From NCBI GenBank assembly GCA_038230835.1, contig JBBRMM010000010.1:57460-121459 (forward strand): a DNA stretch of 64,000 bases, given 5' to 3'. How positions within the stretch are numbered: position 1 is the stretch's first letter; each line of letters begins with the position of its first letter. The stretch comes from DASUHT01 sp038230835 (lineage in GTDB: Bacteria > Actinomycetota > Thermoleophilia > Gaiellales > JAICJC01). The notes under the pieces were generated by a model. It was not told the DNA's origin. It did no database searches and was given only the letters and a program-made list of their open reading frames with translations. The position numbers and the translations under genes are program-made. Below, one piece after another: positions 1 through 8,348 of this stretch.

Positions 1-1
1 C

Positions 2-991
2 TTCTCGGGGGTCGACGTGCATGCACTGGCAGGCGTGAGCCTCGACATCCGAGCCGGCGAGACGCTGGGGCTGGTCGGAGAGTCGGGCAGCGGCAAGACC
101 ACGCTGGCCCGTGTGCTGCTGGGCATCGTCGAGCCGGATCAGGGGTCAGCGCTCTCGCTGGACGGAGCATCGCTGGCCGGGAGGACCGGTGCGCGCAGCC
201 GCGATCAGGTCAAGGCGATTCAGATCGTGTTCCAGAATCCCGATTCGGCTCTCAACCGGCGGCACAGCGTGCGCCGGCTGGTGGGTCGCTCGCTGTCGAA
301 GCTGTCCGGGCTGGACGGCCGCGCGCGGGAGGAGCGGCTGGTGGAGCTGACCCGCTCCGTGAAGCTGTCCGACCGGTATCTCAACATGCGCCCCACGCAG
401 CTCTCGGGAGGGCTCAAGCAGCGCGTCGCAATCGCCCGGGCGTTCGCCGGAAGCCCGCGCCTTGTGGTGTGCGACGAGCCGACGTCCGCGCTGGACGTCT
501 CGGTGCAGGCCGCGATTCTGAACCTGCTTGCCGAACTGCAGAGCAAGGAGGGAGTCGCGTACCTCTTCATCAGCCACGACCTGGGTGTCGTCCGCTATCT
601 CTCCGACCGGATCGCGGTGCTCTACCTGGGTCGGGTGATGGAGCTCGGCTCAGCGGAGGCGGTCTTCTCGGGGCCGCACCATCCCTACACCGAGGCGCTG
701 CTCTCGGCCGTGCCGTCGATCGACGGCATGCAGCGCGAGCGAATCCGCCTTCAGGGCGAGATTCCCAGCTCCGCCGACCCGCCGTCAGGATGTGTGTTCC
801 ACACCCGCTGTCCGCGCCGGCTGGGCGAAGTCTGCGACACGACCGAGCCGCCGCTGGCGGAGGTCGAACCGGGCCACGCGATCCGCTGTCACATCCCCAT
901 CGAGGAGCTCAGGGCCGTGCAGGCCACCGAGGCCCGTGCCGCCCCGGTCCCGACTGCGCTCGGCGGGGAGCAGGCGACGACACAGCCGTGA
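2..991 (+). CDS. Peptide-type ABC transporter ATP-binding protein (OppF/DppF family), 5' end cut by window
   Basis: ATPase subunit of a dipeptide/oligopeptide-type importer; it would hydrolyse ATP on the cytoplasmic face of a membrane permease. The frame is open to the left edge, so the true start lies outside; GTG at 17 is the first start codon inside. Visible motifs in order are Walker A GESGSGKTT, Q-loop FQNP, signature LSGGLKQR (Leu where Gln is usual), Walker B LVVCDEPTSALD and the switch His in ISHD. The C-terminal oligopeptide-transporter extension follows, with the spaced cysteines of GCVFHTRCP. The last 25 residues are Ala/Pro-rich. Partner permease genes would lie to the left. The substrate cannot be told from sequence. 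Confidence 0.93.
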   Translation, partial: FSGVDVHALAGVSLDIRAGETLGLVGESGSGKTTLARVLLGIVEPDQGSALSLDGASLAGRTGARSRDQVKAIQIVFQNPDSALNRRHSVRRLVGRSLSKLSGLDGRAREERLVELTRSVKLSDRYLNMRPTQLSGGLKQRVAIARAFAGSPRLVVCDEPTSALDVSVQAAILNLLAELQSKEGVAYLFISHDLGVVRYLSDRIAVLYLGRVMELGSAEAVFSGPHHPYTEALLSAVPSIDGMQRERIRLQGEIPSSADPPSGCVFHTRCPRRLGEVCDTTEPPLAEVEPGHAIRCHIPIEELRAVQATEARAAPVPTALGGEQATTQP

Positions 992-1000
992 ACGGGCGTT

Positions 1001-1235
1001 CCCGACTCGCGTCGAGTGCGTCACGGGACAGTCACGCGCAGCGTTCGGGGTCTGACCCCGGGGTGGGATGCGGGTGGCCACCCGGATGGGTGGTTCCGGC
1101 ACCGGGAGTGTGCCTCAGACCCGGCGACCCGCGCAGAAGGCAGCCCGACTCGTCTCGACTGTGTCGCGCGAGCGTGACGCGGACCGTTCGGGGTCTGACC
1201 CCGGGGTGGGTGGGGGTGGCCACCCACGCGACGGC
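1001..1235. repeat. Pair of direct repeats with GGGGTCTGACCCC core (copy A)
   Basis: Two direct copies of a unit of about 80 bp lie in the convergent gap between the ABC ATPase and the alcohol dehydrogenase. Each holds the palindrome GGGGTCTGACCCC (1047-1059 and 1190-1202), then GGGGTGGG, then the palindrome GGGTGGCCACCC. Core-to-core distance is 143 bp. The same arrangement with the same period recurs at 32452-32675. A REP-like or structural RNA role is inference only. Confidence 0.85.
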
Positions 1236-1249
1236 GATCCGGCGCCGGG

Positions 1250-2356
1250 TCAGTCCGTGACGAGGTCGAGCAGGGTGCGGGCGCCGTTGCCGGCCTGCAT
1301 GTCGGCGAACGCGCGGTTGATGCCTTCCAGCGGGTGGCGGGAGCCGATCAGGCGATCGAGATCCAGCCGCCCCTCCATGTACAGGTCGAGCACCATCGGC
1401 ATGTCAAGGTGGGGCCGGCAGGACCCGTACAGGCTGCCGGTGACGATCTTCTCGTGCCGCACCAGATCTGCTCCAGGCAGCTCGACCGTGGCCCCCAGCG
1501 GAGGGATGCCGATGCACACCAGCGTGCCGCCGCGGGCCACCGCGTCCCACGCCACCGCCGCCTGGCCGCGGGCACCCGATGCCTCGAACCCGAAGTCGGC
1601 TCCCCTCCCGCCCGTGAGCTCCCGCACCACCTGCGCCGGGTCGGCGTCGGCCGGGTCGATCGCGTGCGTCGCCCCGAGCTCGCCGGCCAGCGACCGGCGC
1701 GCCTCCATCGGGTCGACGACCATCACCGTGCTCGCGCCGACCATGCGCGCCGCCTGCACGGCCGACAGCCCGACGCCGCCGGCGCCGAATACCACCACCG
1801 TGCTGCCGGCCGGCACCCGTGCTCGGTTGAGAACCGCCCCGATCCCCGTCATCACCGCACAGCCGACAAGGGCCGCGACCCGAAACGGTGCATCGGTTCG
1901 GATCCGCACGCAGCTTCGCTCCGGTACCACCGTGCGCTCGGCGAACGTGGACAGGAAGGAGTAGTGGTGCACCGGGCGGCCGCCGATCGACATCCGCATC
2001 GCGCCGTCGAGCAGGGTGCCTGCCAGCAGCGCCGGCGACGCCGCCTCGCACAGCGACGGGCGGCCCTCCGTGCAGGGCCGGCAGCGCCCGCAGGCCGGCA
2101 GCCACGAGAGCACCACGTGGTCGCCCTCTGCGACCGACGAGACCCCGGTCCCCACGGCGTCCACCACGCCGGCTCCCTCATGCCCGAGCACTGCCGGCAG
2201 CGGGCTGGGAGTGTCGCCGGTGACGGTGTTCCAGTCGCTGTGGCAGACGCCGCTCGCGTGCAGGCGGACGCTCACCTCCCCCGGCCCCGGGGGTTCGAGA
2301 TCGACCTCCTCGATCACGAACGGAGCGTTGTGCTCGTGGAGGACTGCAGCGCGCAT
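1250..2356 (-). CDS. Zinc-dependent alcohol dehydrogenase (MDR family)
   Basis: Medium-chain zinc alcohol dehydrogenase of 368 residues that would oxidise an alcohol with NAD(P) or a related carrier. The GroES-like catalytic domain has the zinc-site pattern GVCHSDW and GHEGAG. The structural-zinc cysteines are in PACGRCRPC and the following LC. The Rossmann fold has GAGGVGLSAVQ, followed by VVDP as the adenine-ribose region. Overall it resembles the class III/NDMA-dependent alcohol dehydrogenases of actinobacteria, but the exact substrate is not readable. ATG at 2356 is chosen because a TAGGAT box ends six bases upstream. It is divergent from aroQ with only 47 bp between starts. Confidence 0.93.
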   Translation of the reverse strand: MRAAVLHEHNAPFVIEEVDLEPPGPGEVSVRLHASGVCHSDWNTVTGDTPSPLPAVLGHEGAGVVDAVGTGVSSVAEGDHVVLSWLPACGRCRPCTEGRPSLCEAASPALLAGTLLDGAMRMSIGGRPVHHYSFLSTFAERTVVPERSCVRIRTDAPFRVAALVGCAVMTGIGAVLNRARVPAGSTVVVFGAGGVGLSAVQAARMVGASTVMVVDPMEARRSLAGELGATHAIDPADADPAQVVRELTGGRGADFGFEASGARGQAAVAWDAVARGGTLVCIGIPPLGATVELPGADLVRHEKIVTGSLYGSCRPHLDMPMVLDLYMEGRLDLDRLIGSRHPLEGINRAFADMQAGNGARTLLDLVTD

Positions 2357-2362
2357 TGGCCC

Positions 2363-2368
2363 ATCCTA
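2363..2368 (-). promoter_or_regulatory. -10 box TAGGAT, leaderless alcohol dehydrogenase promoter
   Basis: TAGGAT on the minus strand, six bases before ATG 2356. Transcription would begin at or beside the start codon. No -35 or Shine-Dalgarno sequence is obvious. Confidence 0.6.
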
Positions 2369-2389
2369 CCCGGCGGCGCGCGAGGGTAG

Positions 2390-2395
2390 TAACCT
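2390..2395 (+). promoter_or_regulatory. -10 box TAACCT before aroQ
   Basis: TAACCT lies eight bases before ATG 2404, in the same short divergent region as the alcohol dehydrogenase promoter. This geometry suggests a leaderless mRNA. Confidence 0.55.
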
Positions 2396-2403
2396 TGCGG
2401 CTC

Positions 2404-2835
2404 ATGCAGGTCGCTGTGATCAACGGGGTCAACCTGAACATGCTCGGCAGGCGCGACCCGGCGCAGTACGGGACGCTGACACTGAGCCAGCTCGAGACCA
2501 TGATCTACGGCTGGGCGAACGACCTCTCGATGGGTGTCCGCTGCTCCCAGACCAACGCCGAGGGCGAGTTCATCGGCATGATCCACGAGTCGGTCGGCGA
2601 GGTGGGCGGCCTGGTCGTCAACCCCGGCGCGTGGACGCACTACAGCTACGCGATCCGCGACGCGCTCGAGATCTTCGCCGGGCCGGTGGTCGAGGTGCAC
2701 CTGTCCGACGTGGACAAGCGCGAGGAGTGGCGGCGCCGTTCGGTGATCTCCGAGGTCGTCTCCCACCGCATCACCGGCATGGGCGCCGACGGCTACCGGG
2801 CTGCGCTCGAGCACCTCAAGGCGAGCGAGGGATGA
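2404..2835 (+). CDS. aroQ: 3-dehydroquinate dehydratase, type II
   Basis: Cytoplasmic shikimate-pathway enzyme that dehydrates 3-dehydroquinate to 3-dehydroshikimate. Its 143 residues are the usual size of the type II (dodecameric) family. Family motifs are INGVNLNMLG at the N-terminus (normally NGPNLN), the QYG tyrosine region, the EGEFIGMIHE segment, NPGAWTHYSYAIRDAL, and EVHLSDVDKREEW with the catalytic-site histidine. ATG 2404 fits both the family N-terminus and the TAACCT box. The reading frame stays open 48 bases further upstream, but that stretch holds the promoter. It overlaps the downstream peptidase by 4 bp (ATGA), so the two are translationally coupled. Confidence 0.95.
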   Translation: MQVAVINGVNLNMLGRRDPAQYGTLTLSQLETMIYGWANDLSMGVRCSQTNAEGEFIGMIHESVGEVGGLVVNPGAWTHYSYAIRDALEIFAGPVVEVHLSDVDKREEWRRRSVISEVVSHRITGMGADGYRAALEHLKASEG

Positions 2836-3914
2836 GTCCGTTCGCGGGTCGTATCGAGGCTGTGCGAGCGGCACTTGGAGCCGCGGGCGCAGACGCCCTG
2901 GTGGTCTCCAAGCTGGTCAATGTCCGGTACCTGACCGGGTTTGCCGGCTCCAACGGCGTGGTCGTGGTCGGGCCCGATTCGGCCACGTTCTTCACCGACT
3001 TCCGCTACGTCACGGCATCGGAGCCGATCCGCGAGTTCATGCAGGTCGAGCTGGCCGATCGCGACGCCCTGCGCTTCGTCGCCGGTCATCTCGACCAGCT
3101 CCTGCCCGGTGACTCGCGGATCGGGTTCGAGGCTGCCCACCTCACCTTCGCCGCCCACGCCGTCCTGGCTGACGCGCTGGGCCGTGAGCCCGTGCCCACA
3201 CGTGAGGTCGTCGAGCGGCTGCGGGCGGTGAAGGACGCCGGCGAGGTGGAATCGATCAGGCGCTCGGCCGCCCTCATCGAGCCGGTCTACGCGGCGATCG
3301 CGGAGCAAGGGCTCGAGGGCCGCACCGAGCGCGACGTGGCCTGGAGCATCCGCGAGCTGTTCCACGGCCAGGGCTCGGACCAGCTCGCGTTCGACTCCAT
3401 CGTGGCCTCCCACGAGCGGGGAGCGATGCCGCACGCCGACCCGTCGGATGCCCAGATCGGCGCCGGGACGCTGGTCACGATCGACATCGGATGCGTGCTC
3501 GACGGCTACGCCTCGGACTGCACGCGCACCTTCGCCACCGGCGGCCTGCCGGCCGAGCTGCGCGAGATCTACGAGGTCTGCCTCGCGGCCCAGCTGGCCG
3601 GCCTTGACGCCGTGCGTCCCGGCGTGGCCGCCCGAGACGCGGACGCCGCCGCCCGCACGGTGATCGCCGAAGCGGGATACGGCGACCATTTTGGACATCC
3701 TCTCGGGCATGGGGTGGGGCTCGAGATCCACGAGGGGCCGAGGTTGTCGGCGGCGTCCGACGCAACCCTCGAGCCGGGGATGGTCGTCACAGTTGAGCCG
3801 GGCATCTATCTGCCCGGCCGCGGCGGGGTGCGGATCGAGGATCTGGTGGTCGTCACCGCCACCGGCTGCGAGCGGCTGACGGCGATGCCCAAGGAGCTGA
3901 CCGTGCTCTGGTAG
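2832..3914 (+). CDS. pepP: Xaa-Pro aminopeptidase, M24 family
   Basis: Metallo-aminopeptidase of 360 residues that would remove N-terminal residues preceding proline. The N-terminal creatinase-like domain spans residues 1 to about 125, with the family sequence VRYLTGFAGSNG. The C-terminal pita-bread domain has metal ligands in TIDIGCVLDGYASDCTRTF (two Asp), LGHGVGLEIHE (His), TVEPGIY (Glu) and GVRIED (Glu). The length matches short bacterial PepQ/YqhT-type enzymes found between aroQ and efp in many Gram-positives. It starts at ATG 2832, overlapping the aroQ stop, and lies just upstream of efp. Cytoplasmic; specificity between Xaa-Pro dipeptidase and aminopeptidase is not resolved. Confidence 0.93.
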   Translation: MSPFAGRIEAVRAALGAAGADALVVSKLVNVRYLTGFAGSNGVVVVGPDSATFFTDFRYVTASEPIREFMQVELADRDALRFVAGHLDQLLPGDSRIGFEAAHLTFAAHAVLADALGREPVPTREVVERLRAVKDAGEVESIRRSAALIEPVYAAIAEQGLEGRTERDVAWSIRELFHGQGSDQLAFDSIVASHERGAMPHADPSDAQIGAGTLVTIDIGCVLDGYASDCTRTFATGGLPAELREIYEVCLAAQLAGLDAVRPGVAARDADAAARTVIAEAGYGDHFGHPLGHGVGLEIHEGPRLSAASDATLEPGMVVTVEPGIYLPGRGGVRIEDLVVVTATGCERLTAMPKELTVLW

Positions 3915-3925
3915 GGGTCGACCAC

Positions 3926-3931
3926 TAGACT
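3926..3931 (+). promoter_or_regulatory. -10 box TAGACT, leaderless efp promoter
   Basis: TAGACT is followed by exactly six bases and ATG 3938. No Shine-Dalgarno sequence fits in that gap, so a leaderless efp mRNA is likely. Confidence 0.65.
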
Positions 3932-3937
3932 TCCACC

Positions 3938-4495
3938 ATGATCTCGACCAACCAGTTCAAGAACGGCATGCACATCAGCCTCGACGGCACCGTCTTTCGG
4001 ATCGTCGAGTTCCAGCATGTGAAGCCCGGCAAGGGTGGCGCCTTCGTGCGCACCAAGCTGAAGGCGCTCGAGTCGGGATCGGTGGTCGACAAGACTTTCC
4101 GCGCGGGCGAGAAGATGCCGCGCGTGCACACGGAGGTGACCAACGTCAGCTACCTCTACAACGACGGTAGCGACGTGGTGCTGATGGATGCCGAGAGCTT
4201 CGAGCAGATCTCGGTGCCGATGGCGTCCGTCGCGGAGGAACTGCTGTTCATGAAGGAGAACGACACCGTGCAGCTGCTGTTGGTGGATGGCAAGCCGTCC
4301 GCGGTTCAGCTCCCGGCGGCGGTCGAGCTCGAGGTCGTCGATACGGAGCCCGCGGTCAAGGGCGACACCGTGTCCAACGTGACCAAGCCGGCCACGCTGG
4401 AGACCGGCGCCGTCGTGCAGGTGCCGATGTTCGTCAACACCGGCGAGAAGATCCGGGTGGACACCCGCGAGGCGCGCTACATCTCCCGGGCGTGA
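3938..4495 (+). CDS. efp: Translation elongation factor P
   Basis: EF-P of 185 residues, the usual length, which relieves ribosome stalling at polyproline stretches by binding between the P and E sites. The N-terminal KOW-like domain starts MISTNQFKNGM. The exposed loop is PGKGGAFVR, with a lysine at the tip, the residue modified in many EF-Ps. The middle OB domain includes MDAESFEQ, and the C-terminal OB domain ends GEKIRVDTREARYISRA, a strong family signature. It is expressed from its own TAGACT box and overlaps the next gene by 4 bp (GTGA), so efp heads the acc-nus-recN operon. No modification enzyme gene is seen in the window. Confidence 0.97.
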   Translation: MISTNQFKNGMHISLDGTVFRIVEFQHVKPGKGGAFVRTKLKALESGSVVDKTFRAGEKMPRVHTEVTNVSYLYNDGSDVVLMDAESFEQISVPMASVAEELLFMKENDTVQLLLVDGKPSAVQLPAAVELEVVDTEPAVKGDTVSNVTKPATLETGAVVQVPMFVNTGEKIRVDTREARYISRA

Positions 4496-6243
4496 CGCGG
4501 CTCGTCGACACCACGGTGCGCCTGCTCTCCCAGCAGCCGCTGGCGGGCACGGTCTCCACCGCCCGGGTGCTCGAGGTGGCGGAGATCCTCGACTCGGCGG
4601 GCTTTGCGGCGCTCGAGGTGTCCGGCGGCGGCTGCTTCGAGACGGCGGTGAGGAGAGCGTCGGAGAGCCCGTGGGAGCGGATTCGCGGGCTGCGTGAGCG
4701 CTGCCGCACGACGCCGCTGCAGATGGCGCTTCGGGGCCGCTTCCTGGTCGGCTCCAAACCGGTCTCCGACGACCTCACCCGGCGTTTCATCCTGTGTGCC
4801 GCCGAGAGCGGGATCGAGATCTTTCGACTGCACGACCCGCTGAACGACGTCGAGAACCTCGCTCCGGCCGCTGCCGCGGTGCGCGAGGCGGGCGGCAGGC
4901 TGTTCGCTGGGCTCGCCTACTCGGGCCACATGGCCAACTTCGAGCGGGTCGTGGACAAGGCCAAGCGGCTGGCCGATCTGGGTGCCGACCACGTGCTCCT
5001 GCACGACCCGGCGGGCGCCCTCGATCCCGGCACCTGCGGCCGGGTCGTTGCCCGCCTGGCCGAGGCCTCCGGGATCCCGGTCGGGCTGTACTGCCAGGGA
5101 ACCGGCGGCAACGCCCTGGCAATGGCCGTCGAAGCGGCCCGCAACGGCGCCGAGCCGATCGCCACGGCCGTCTACCCGGTGGCCAGCTCGCTGAACCGCG
5201 TCGCCGGCGAGGTGCTGTGTGAGGCGTTGACGGGCCTGGGCATGGAGCACGGTGTGGACGTCGACCGTGTGTGGGACGCGTCGCGGTTCATCGACGAGCA
5301 CGTGACCTCCAACATGCCGGCGCTGCCGATCCCGCCGCGGATCACCCTCCGCACGGCGCTCAACCGGCTGCCGGTGGGGCTGGTCGCCGAGCTCGACATG
5401 CGATTGCGCAACGCCGACGCCTCTGACCGCCTGGACGAGGTGCTGGAGGAGCTGGCCCGCGTGCGGGAGGACTGCGGGATGCCGCCGCTCGCGCAGCCGA
5501 TCGGCGGCATCCTGGCCGGGCAGGCCGTGCGGCACGTACTCTCCGCTCGCCGCTGGGCGGACGTCTCCGACCCCATGCGCACGCTGCTGGCCGGCGGCTA
5601 CGGCTCTCCACCCCTGCCGATCTCGGACGAGATCCGCAGCCACGCGGCGGGTGGGTCGGTGGAGCCGGTGCTCGAGATGGACGAACTGCGCGCCGAGGGA
5701 GGCGCCGCCAGCGAGGAAGATCTGCTGCTACTGGCGCTGTTCGGGGAGCATGCCGAACGCCTGCTGGCCGCGCTCCGCGGCCGCGGAGACGCTCGTGAGG
5801 AGCGCGACGAGGCGCTCGAGCCGGGTCAGTCCGAGCGCGTCCGCGAGCTGATCCGGATGGTCGAGACGTCCGATGTCGGGGAGGTCACGATCGAGGACGG
5901 GGCGGTGCGAATCACCGTCCGCAAGCAGGATGACCGGGCTGCGGTGGCCGCGCCGCCGGCCCTGGCCCCCAACGGAGCGGTGCCCGAGCCCGCGGTCAGC
6001 GCAGCGCTGAAGATCGAGTCGCCCATGGTGGGCACGTTCTACCGTTCGCCCTCGCCCAGCCAGCCCGCGTTCGTGGAGGAGGGCGACCGGATCGAGATCG
6101 GCCAGACGCTGTGCATCCTCGAGGCGATGAAGCTGTTCAACGAGTTCAAGTCCGACCATGCCGGGGTCATCCGCAGGATCCTCGTCCAGAACGCCGAGCC
6201 GGTCGAGTACGGGCAGCCGCTGTTCGAGCTCGAGCCGGCCTGA
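4492..6243 (+). CDS. Degenerate carboxyltransferase-like domain fused to biotin carboxyl carrier protein
   Basis: A 583-residue protein in the accB position directly before accC. Residues 1 to about 400 follow the PycB/transcarboxylase-5S TIM barrel (ILDSAGFAALEVSGGGCFE, TPLQMALRGRFLVGSKPVSDD, EIFRLHDPLNDVENL). Every expected metal ligand is replaced: the Asp of LRDxHQS is Leu11, the carbamylated Lys is His171, and the HxH pair is Tyr200 and Gln202. About residues 445-478 look like an AccB N-terminus. Residues 505-583 form a biotinyl domain with SPMVGTFYRSPSPS and EAMK, biotin Lys547. I infer a working carrier protein with a non-catalytic CT domain used for assembly or regulation. It is coupled to efp by GTGA. 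Confidence 0.85.
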   Translation: MTRLVDTTVRLLSQQPLAGTVSTARVLEVAEILDSAGFAALEVSGGGCFETAVRRASESPWERIRGLRERCRTTPLQMALRGRFLVGSKPVSDDLTRRFILCAAESGIEIFRLHDPLNDVENLAPAAAAVREAGGRLFAGLAYSGHMANFERVVDKAKRLADLGADHVLLHDPAGALDPGTCGRVVARLAEASGIPVGLYCQGTGGNALAMAVEAARNGAEPIATAVYPVASSLNRVAGEVLCEALTGLGMEHGVDVDRVWDASRFIDEHVTSNMPALPIPPRITLRTALNRLPVGLVAELDMRLRNADASDRLDEVLEELARVREDCGMPPLAQPIGGILAGQAVRHVLSARRWADVSDPMRTLLAGGYGSPPLPISDEIRSHAAGGSVEPVLEMDELRAEGGAASEEDLLLLALFGEHAERLLAALRGRGDAREERDEALEPGQSERVRELIRMVETSDVGEVTIEDGAVRITVRKQDDRAAVAAPPALAPNGAVPEPAVSAALKIESPMVGTFYRSPSPSQPAFVEEGDRIEIGQTLCILEAMKLFNEFKSDHAGVIRRILVQNAEPVEYGQPLFELEPA

Positions 6244-6253
6244 GGGCGCGAAC

Positions 6254-7621
6254 ATGCTTCGGAGGGTGCTGATCGCAAATCGGGGGGAGGCTGCGGTGCG
6301 GCTCGTCCGCGCCTGCCACGACCTGGGCGTCGAGGCGGTGGCGGTGTACTCGACGGCCGATCGCGGAGGCATGTGGGTGACCCAGGCCGACCGTGCGGTC
6401 TGCATCGGCTCGCACCTGCCGGCTCACAGCTACCTGAACATCCCCAATCTGATCGCGGCAGCCGAGACCACCGGCTGCGACGCCGTCCACCCCGGCTGGG
6501 GGTTCCTGGCCGAGAACCCGGCCTTTGTGCGCGCGTGCACCGACAACGACCTGATCTTCGTCGGCCCCGGTGCCGAGGCGATGCGGGTGATGGGGGACAA
6601 GAGTGCCGCCAAGGGCGCGATGCGGCAGGCCGGGGTCCCGCTGGTGCCGGGATCGGAGGACCGGCTGTCGGGGCTTGACGAGGCCCGTCGGCTGTCCGCC
6701 GAGCTCGGCTACCCGGTGCTGCTGAAGGCGGTGGCCGGTGGCGGTGGGCGCGGCATGCGGCTGGTCGCCTCGCCGGCCGAGCTGGACGACGCCTACCGGC
6801 TGGCGTCGGCCGAGGCGCAGTCCGCGTTCGGCGACGGCGACATGTACCTGGAACGGGCGATCGTAGGCCCGCGGCATGTCGAGATGCAGGTGCTGGCCGA
6901 CGGCGACGGTGGGGTGCTGGTGCTGGGCGAGCGGGACTGCTCGGTGCAGCGGCGCCACCAGAAGCTGATCGAGGAGGGGCCGTCGCCTGCCCTCGACTCC
7001 GCCACCCGCGAGGCTATGGCGGAGGCAGCCCGGCTGGCCTGCATCGGCTGCGGCTATCGCAACGCCGGGACTGTCGAGTTCCTGCTGGACGGTGACGGGC
7101 GCTTCTACTTCATCGAGATGAACACGCGGCTTCAGGTCGAGCATCCGGTCACCGAGCTGGTGACGGGCATCGACCTGGCCGGTCAGCAGCTGCGGATCGC
7201 CGCCGGCGAACCGCTCCCCGCGACCGGCCTCGCAGAGCTGCGCGGCCACGCGATCGAGTTTCGGATCAACTCCGAGGACCCGCGGGCGGACTTCCGGCCG
7301 GCGGCCGGCACCGTGAGCCGCTTTCGCCCGCCGCTCGGGCCCGGCGTTCGGCTCGACACCCACATCTACGAGGGCTACGCCGTGCCGCCGTTCTACGACT
7401 CGCTACTCGCCAAGTTGATCGTCTGGGGGGCCGATCGCGAGCAGGCGGTGGCCCGCTCGCGCCGGGCGCTTCGGGAGTTCGAGATCGAGGGCGTTCGCAC
7501 CACCCGCGAGCTGTTCGCCGACGTGCTCGACGAGCCGGCCTTTCGCTCCGGCCGCTACACCACGGCCTACCTCGAGCAGGTACGCGACCGGCTGCCTGCA
7601 CTCGCTGCGGAGGCGGCGTGA
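6254..7621 (+). CDS. accC: Biotin carboxylase subunit of acyl/acetyl-CoA carboxylase
   Basis: Catalyses ATP-dependent carboxylation of the biotin on the carrier protein, the first half of acetyl/acyl-CoA carboxylation. It has 455 residues, typical for AccC. The N-terminal domain begins MLRRVLIANRGEAAVRL. The ATP-grasp domain has KAVAGGGGRGM as its Gly-rich loop, then GERDCSVQRRHQKLIEE, and the metal/bicarbonate motif EMNTRLQVEHPVTE. The C-terminal domain carries EFRINSEDP and PPFYDSLLAKL. It begins 10 bases after the fusion carrier gene and overlaps the Asp23 gene by GTGA. No accA/accD carboxyltransferase is present here, so the complex partner must be encoded elsewhere. Confidence 0.96.
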   Translation: MLRRVLIANRGEAAVRLVRACHDLGVEAVAVYSTADRGGMWVTQADRAVCIGSHLPAHSYLNIPNLIAAAETTGCDAVHPGWGFLAENPAFVRACTDNDLIFVGPGAEAMRVMGDKSAAKGAMRQAGVPLVPGSEDRLSGLDEARRLSAELGYPVLLKAVAGGGGRGMRLVASPAELDDAYRLASAEAQSAFGDGDMYLERAIVGPRHVEMQVLADGDGGVLVLGERDCSVQRRHQKLIEEGPSPALDSATREAMAEAARLACIGCGYRNAGTVEFLLDGDGRFYFIEMNTRLQVEHPVTELVTGIDLAGQQLRIAAGEPLPATGLAELRGHAIEFRINSEDPRADFRPAAGTVSRFRPPLGPGVRLDTHIYEGYAVPPFYDSLLAKLIVWGADREQAVARSRRALREFEIEGVRTTRELFADVLDEPAFRSGRYTTAYLEQVRDRLPALAAEAA

Positions 7622-7950
7622 TCCGCCTCGGCACTGCCCAGGTCGCCGACCAGGCGATCGTCTCGATCGTGCGCGGCGCCGTGGAGAGCGTCCCCGGAGC
7701 CAGGCTGGACGCCCCCGGTCGGGTGTCGCGCGTGCTGCCCGGCCGCCGCGGCCCCGTGAGCTGGGTGCTGGCACCCGACAGCGCCGGTTTCCAGGTGGAC
7801 GTGGTCGCCGCCCATGGGCGGGTCCTGCCGGAGCTGGCGGCGGAGGTGCGGGCCGCGGTGGCCGACAGCGTGGCCCGTATGACCGGTCTGGGCGTGCGCT
7901 CGGTGGACGTGACCGTGAGCGGTCTGGATCGCGACGAGGGTGCCCGGTGA
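7618..7950 (+). CDS. Asp23/Gls24 family protein
   Basis: Small protein of 110 residues of the Asp23/Gls24 (DUF322) family, cell-envelope-stress or membrane-associated proteins often encoded between accC and nusB in Gram-positives. Recognisable parts are VADQAIVSIVRGAVESVPGA at the N-terminus and the end FQVDVVAAHGRVLPELAAEV to MTGLGVRSVDVTVSG, the family's two-helix and strand signature. There is no signal peptide. Start GTG 7618 overlaps the accC stop and its stop overlaps nusB, both by 4 bp. The molecular role is not known from sequence; operon position supports the family call. Confidence 0.85.
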   Translation: MIRLGTAQVADQAIVSIVRGAVESVPGARLDAPGRVSRVLPGRRGPVSWVLAPDSAGFQVDVVAAHGRVLPELAAEVRAAVADSVARMTGLGVRSVDVTVSGLDRDEGAR

Positions 7951-8348
7951 GCCGGCGCACCGAGCGACGGGCCGCGGTCTTCCTGCTCTACCAGCGCGAT
8001 CTGACGGGTGCCGATCTGCCGGAGCTGTACGACGCCTATGCGCGGGACAACGGCGAGCCGGTGAGCGGGTACATCCGCACGCAGGTTGAGGGCGCGTCGT
8101 CGCAGGCTGAGCACCTGGACGCGGTCGTGGACGCCGCCGCCGACGGCTGGAGCGCCGAGCGGATGGCCGTCCTCGAGCGCAGCATCCTGCGGCTCGCGGT
8201 GTGGGAGCTGGAGGCTGGGGAGGTGCCGGTGGCGGTGGCGATCGACGAGGCGGTCGAGCTCGCCAAACGCTACGCGTCACCTGAGGCGGCGGCCCTGGTC
8301 AACGGCATCCTGGGTCGGATCGCACGCGAGCAGGGGGTGGGGAAATGA
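7947..8348 (+). CDS. nusB: Transcription antitermination factor NusB
   Basis: All-helical RNA-binding protein of 133 residues, the usual size, that joins NusE (S10) on boxA RNA in rRNA antitermination. The N-terminus SRRTERRAAVFLLYQRDLTG and the helical core MAVLERSILRLAVWELE are classic NusB. The C-terminus VAIDEAVELAKRYASPEAAALVNGILGRI is also diagnostic. It starts at GTG 7947 in a GTGA overlap and ends in an ATGA overlap with the short gene that follows. The operon order accC-Asp23-nusB-xseB-ispA is the conserved Gram-positive order. Confidence 0.95.
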   Translation: MSRRTERRAAVFLLYQRDLTGADLPELYDAYARDNGEPVSGYIRTQVEGASSQAEHLDAVVDAAADGWSAERMAVLERSILRLAVWELEAGEVPVAVAIDEAVELAKRYASPEAAALVNGILGRIAREQGVGK

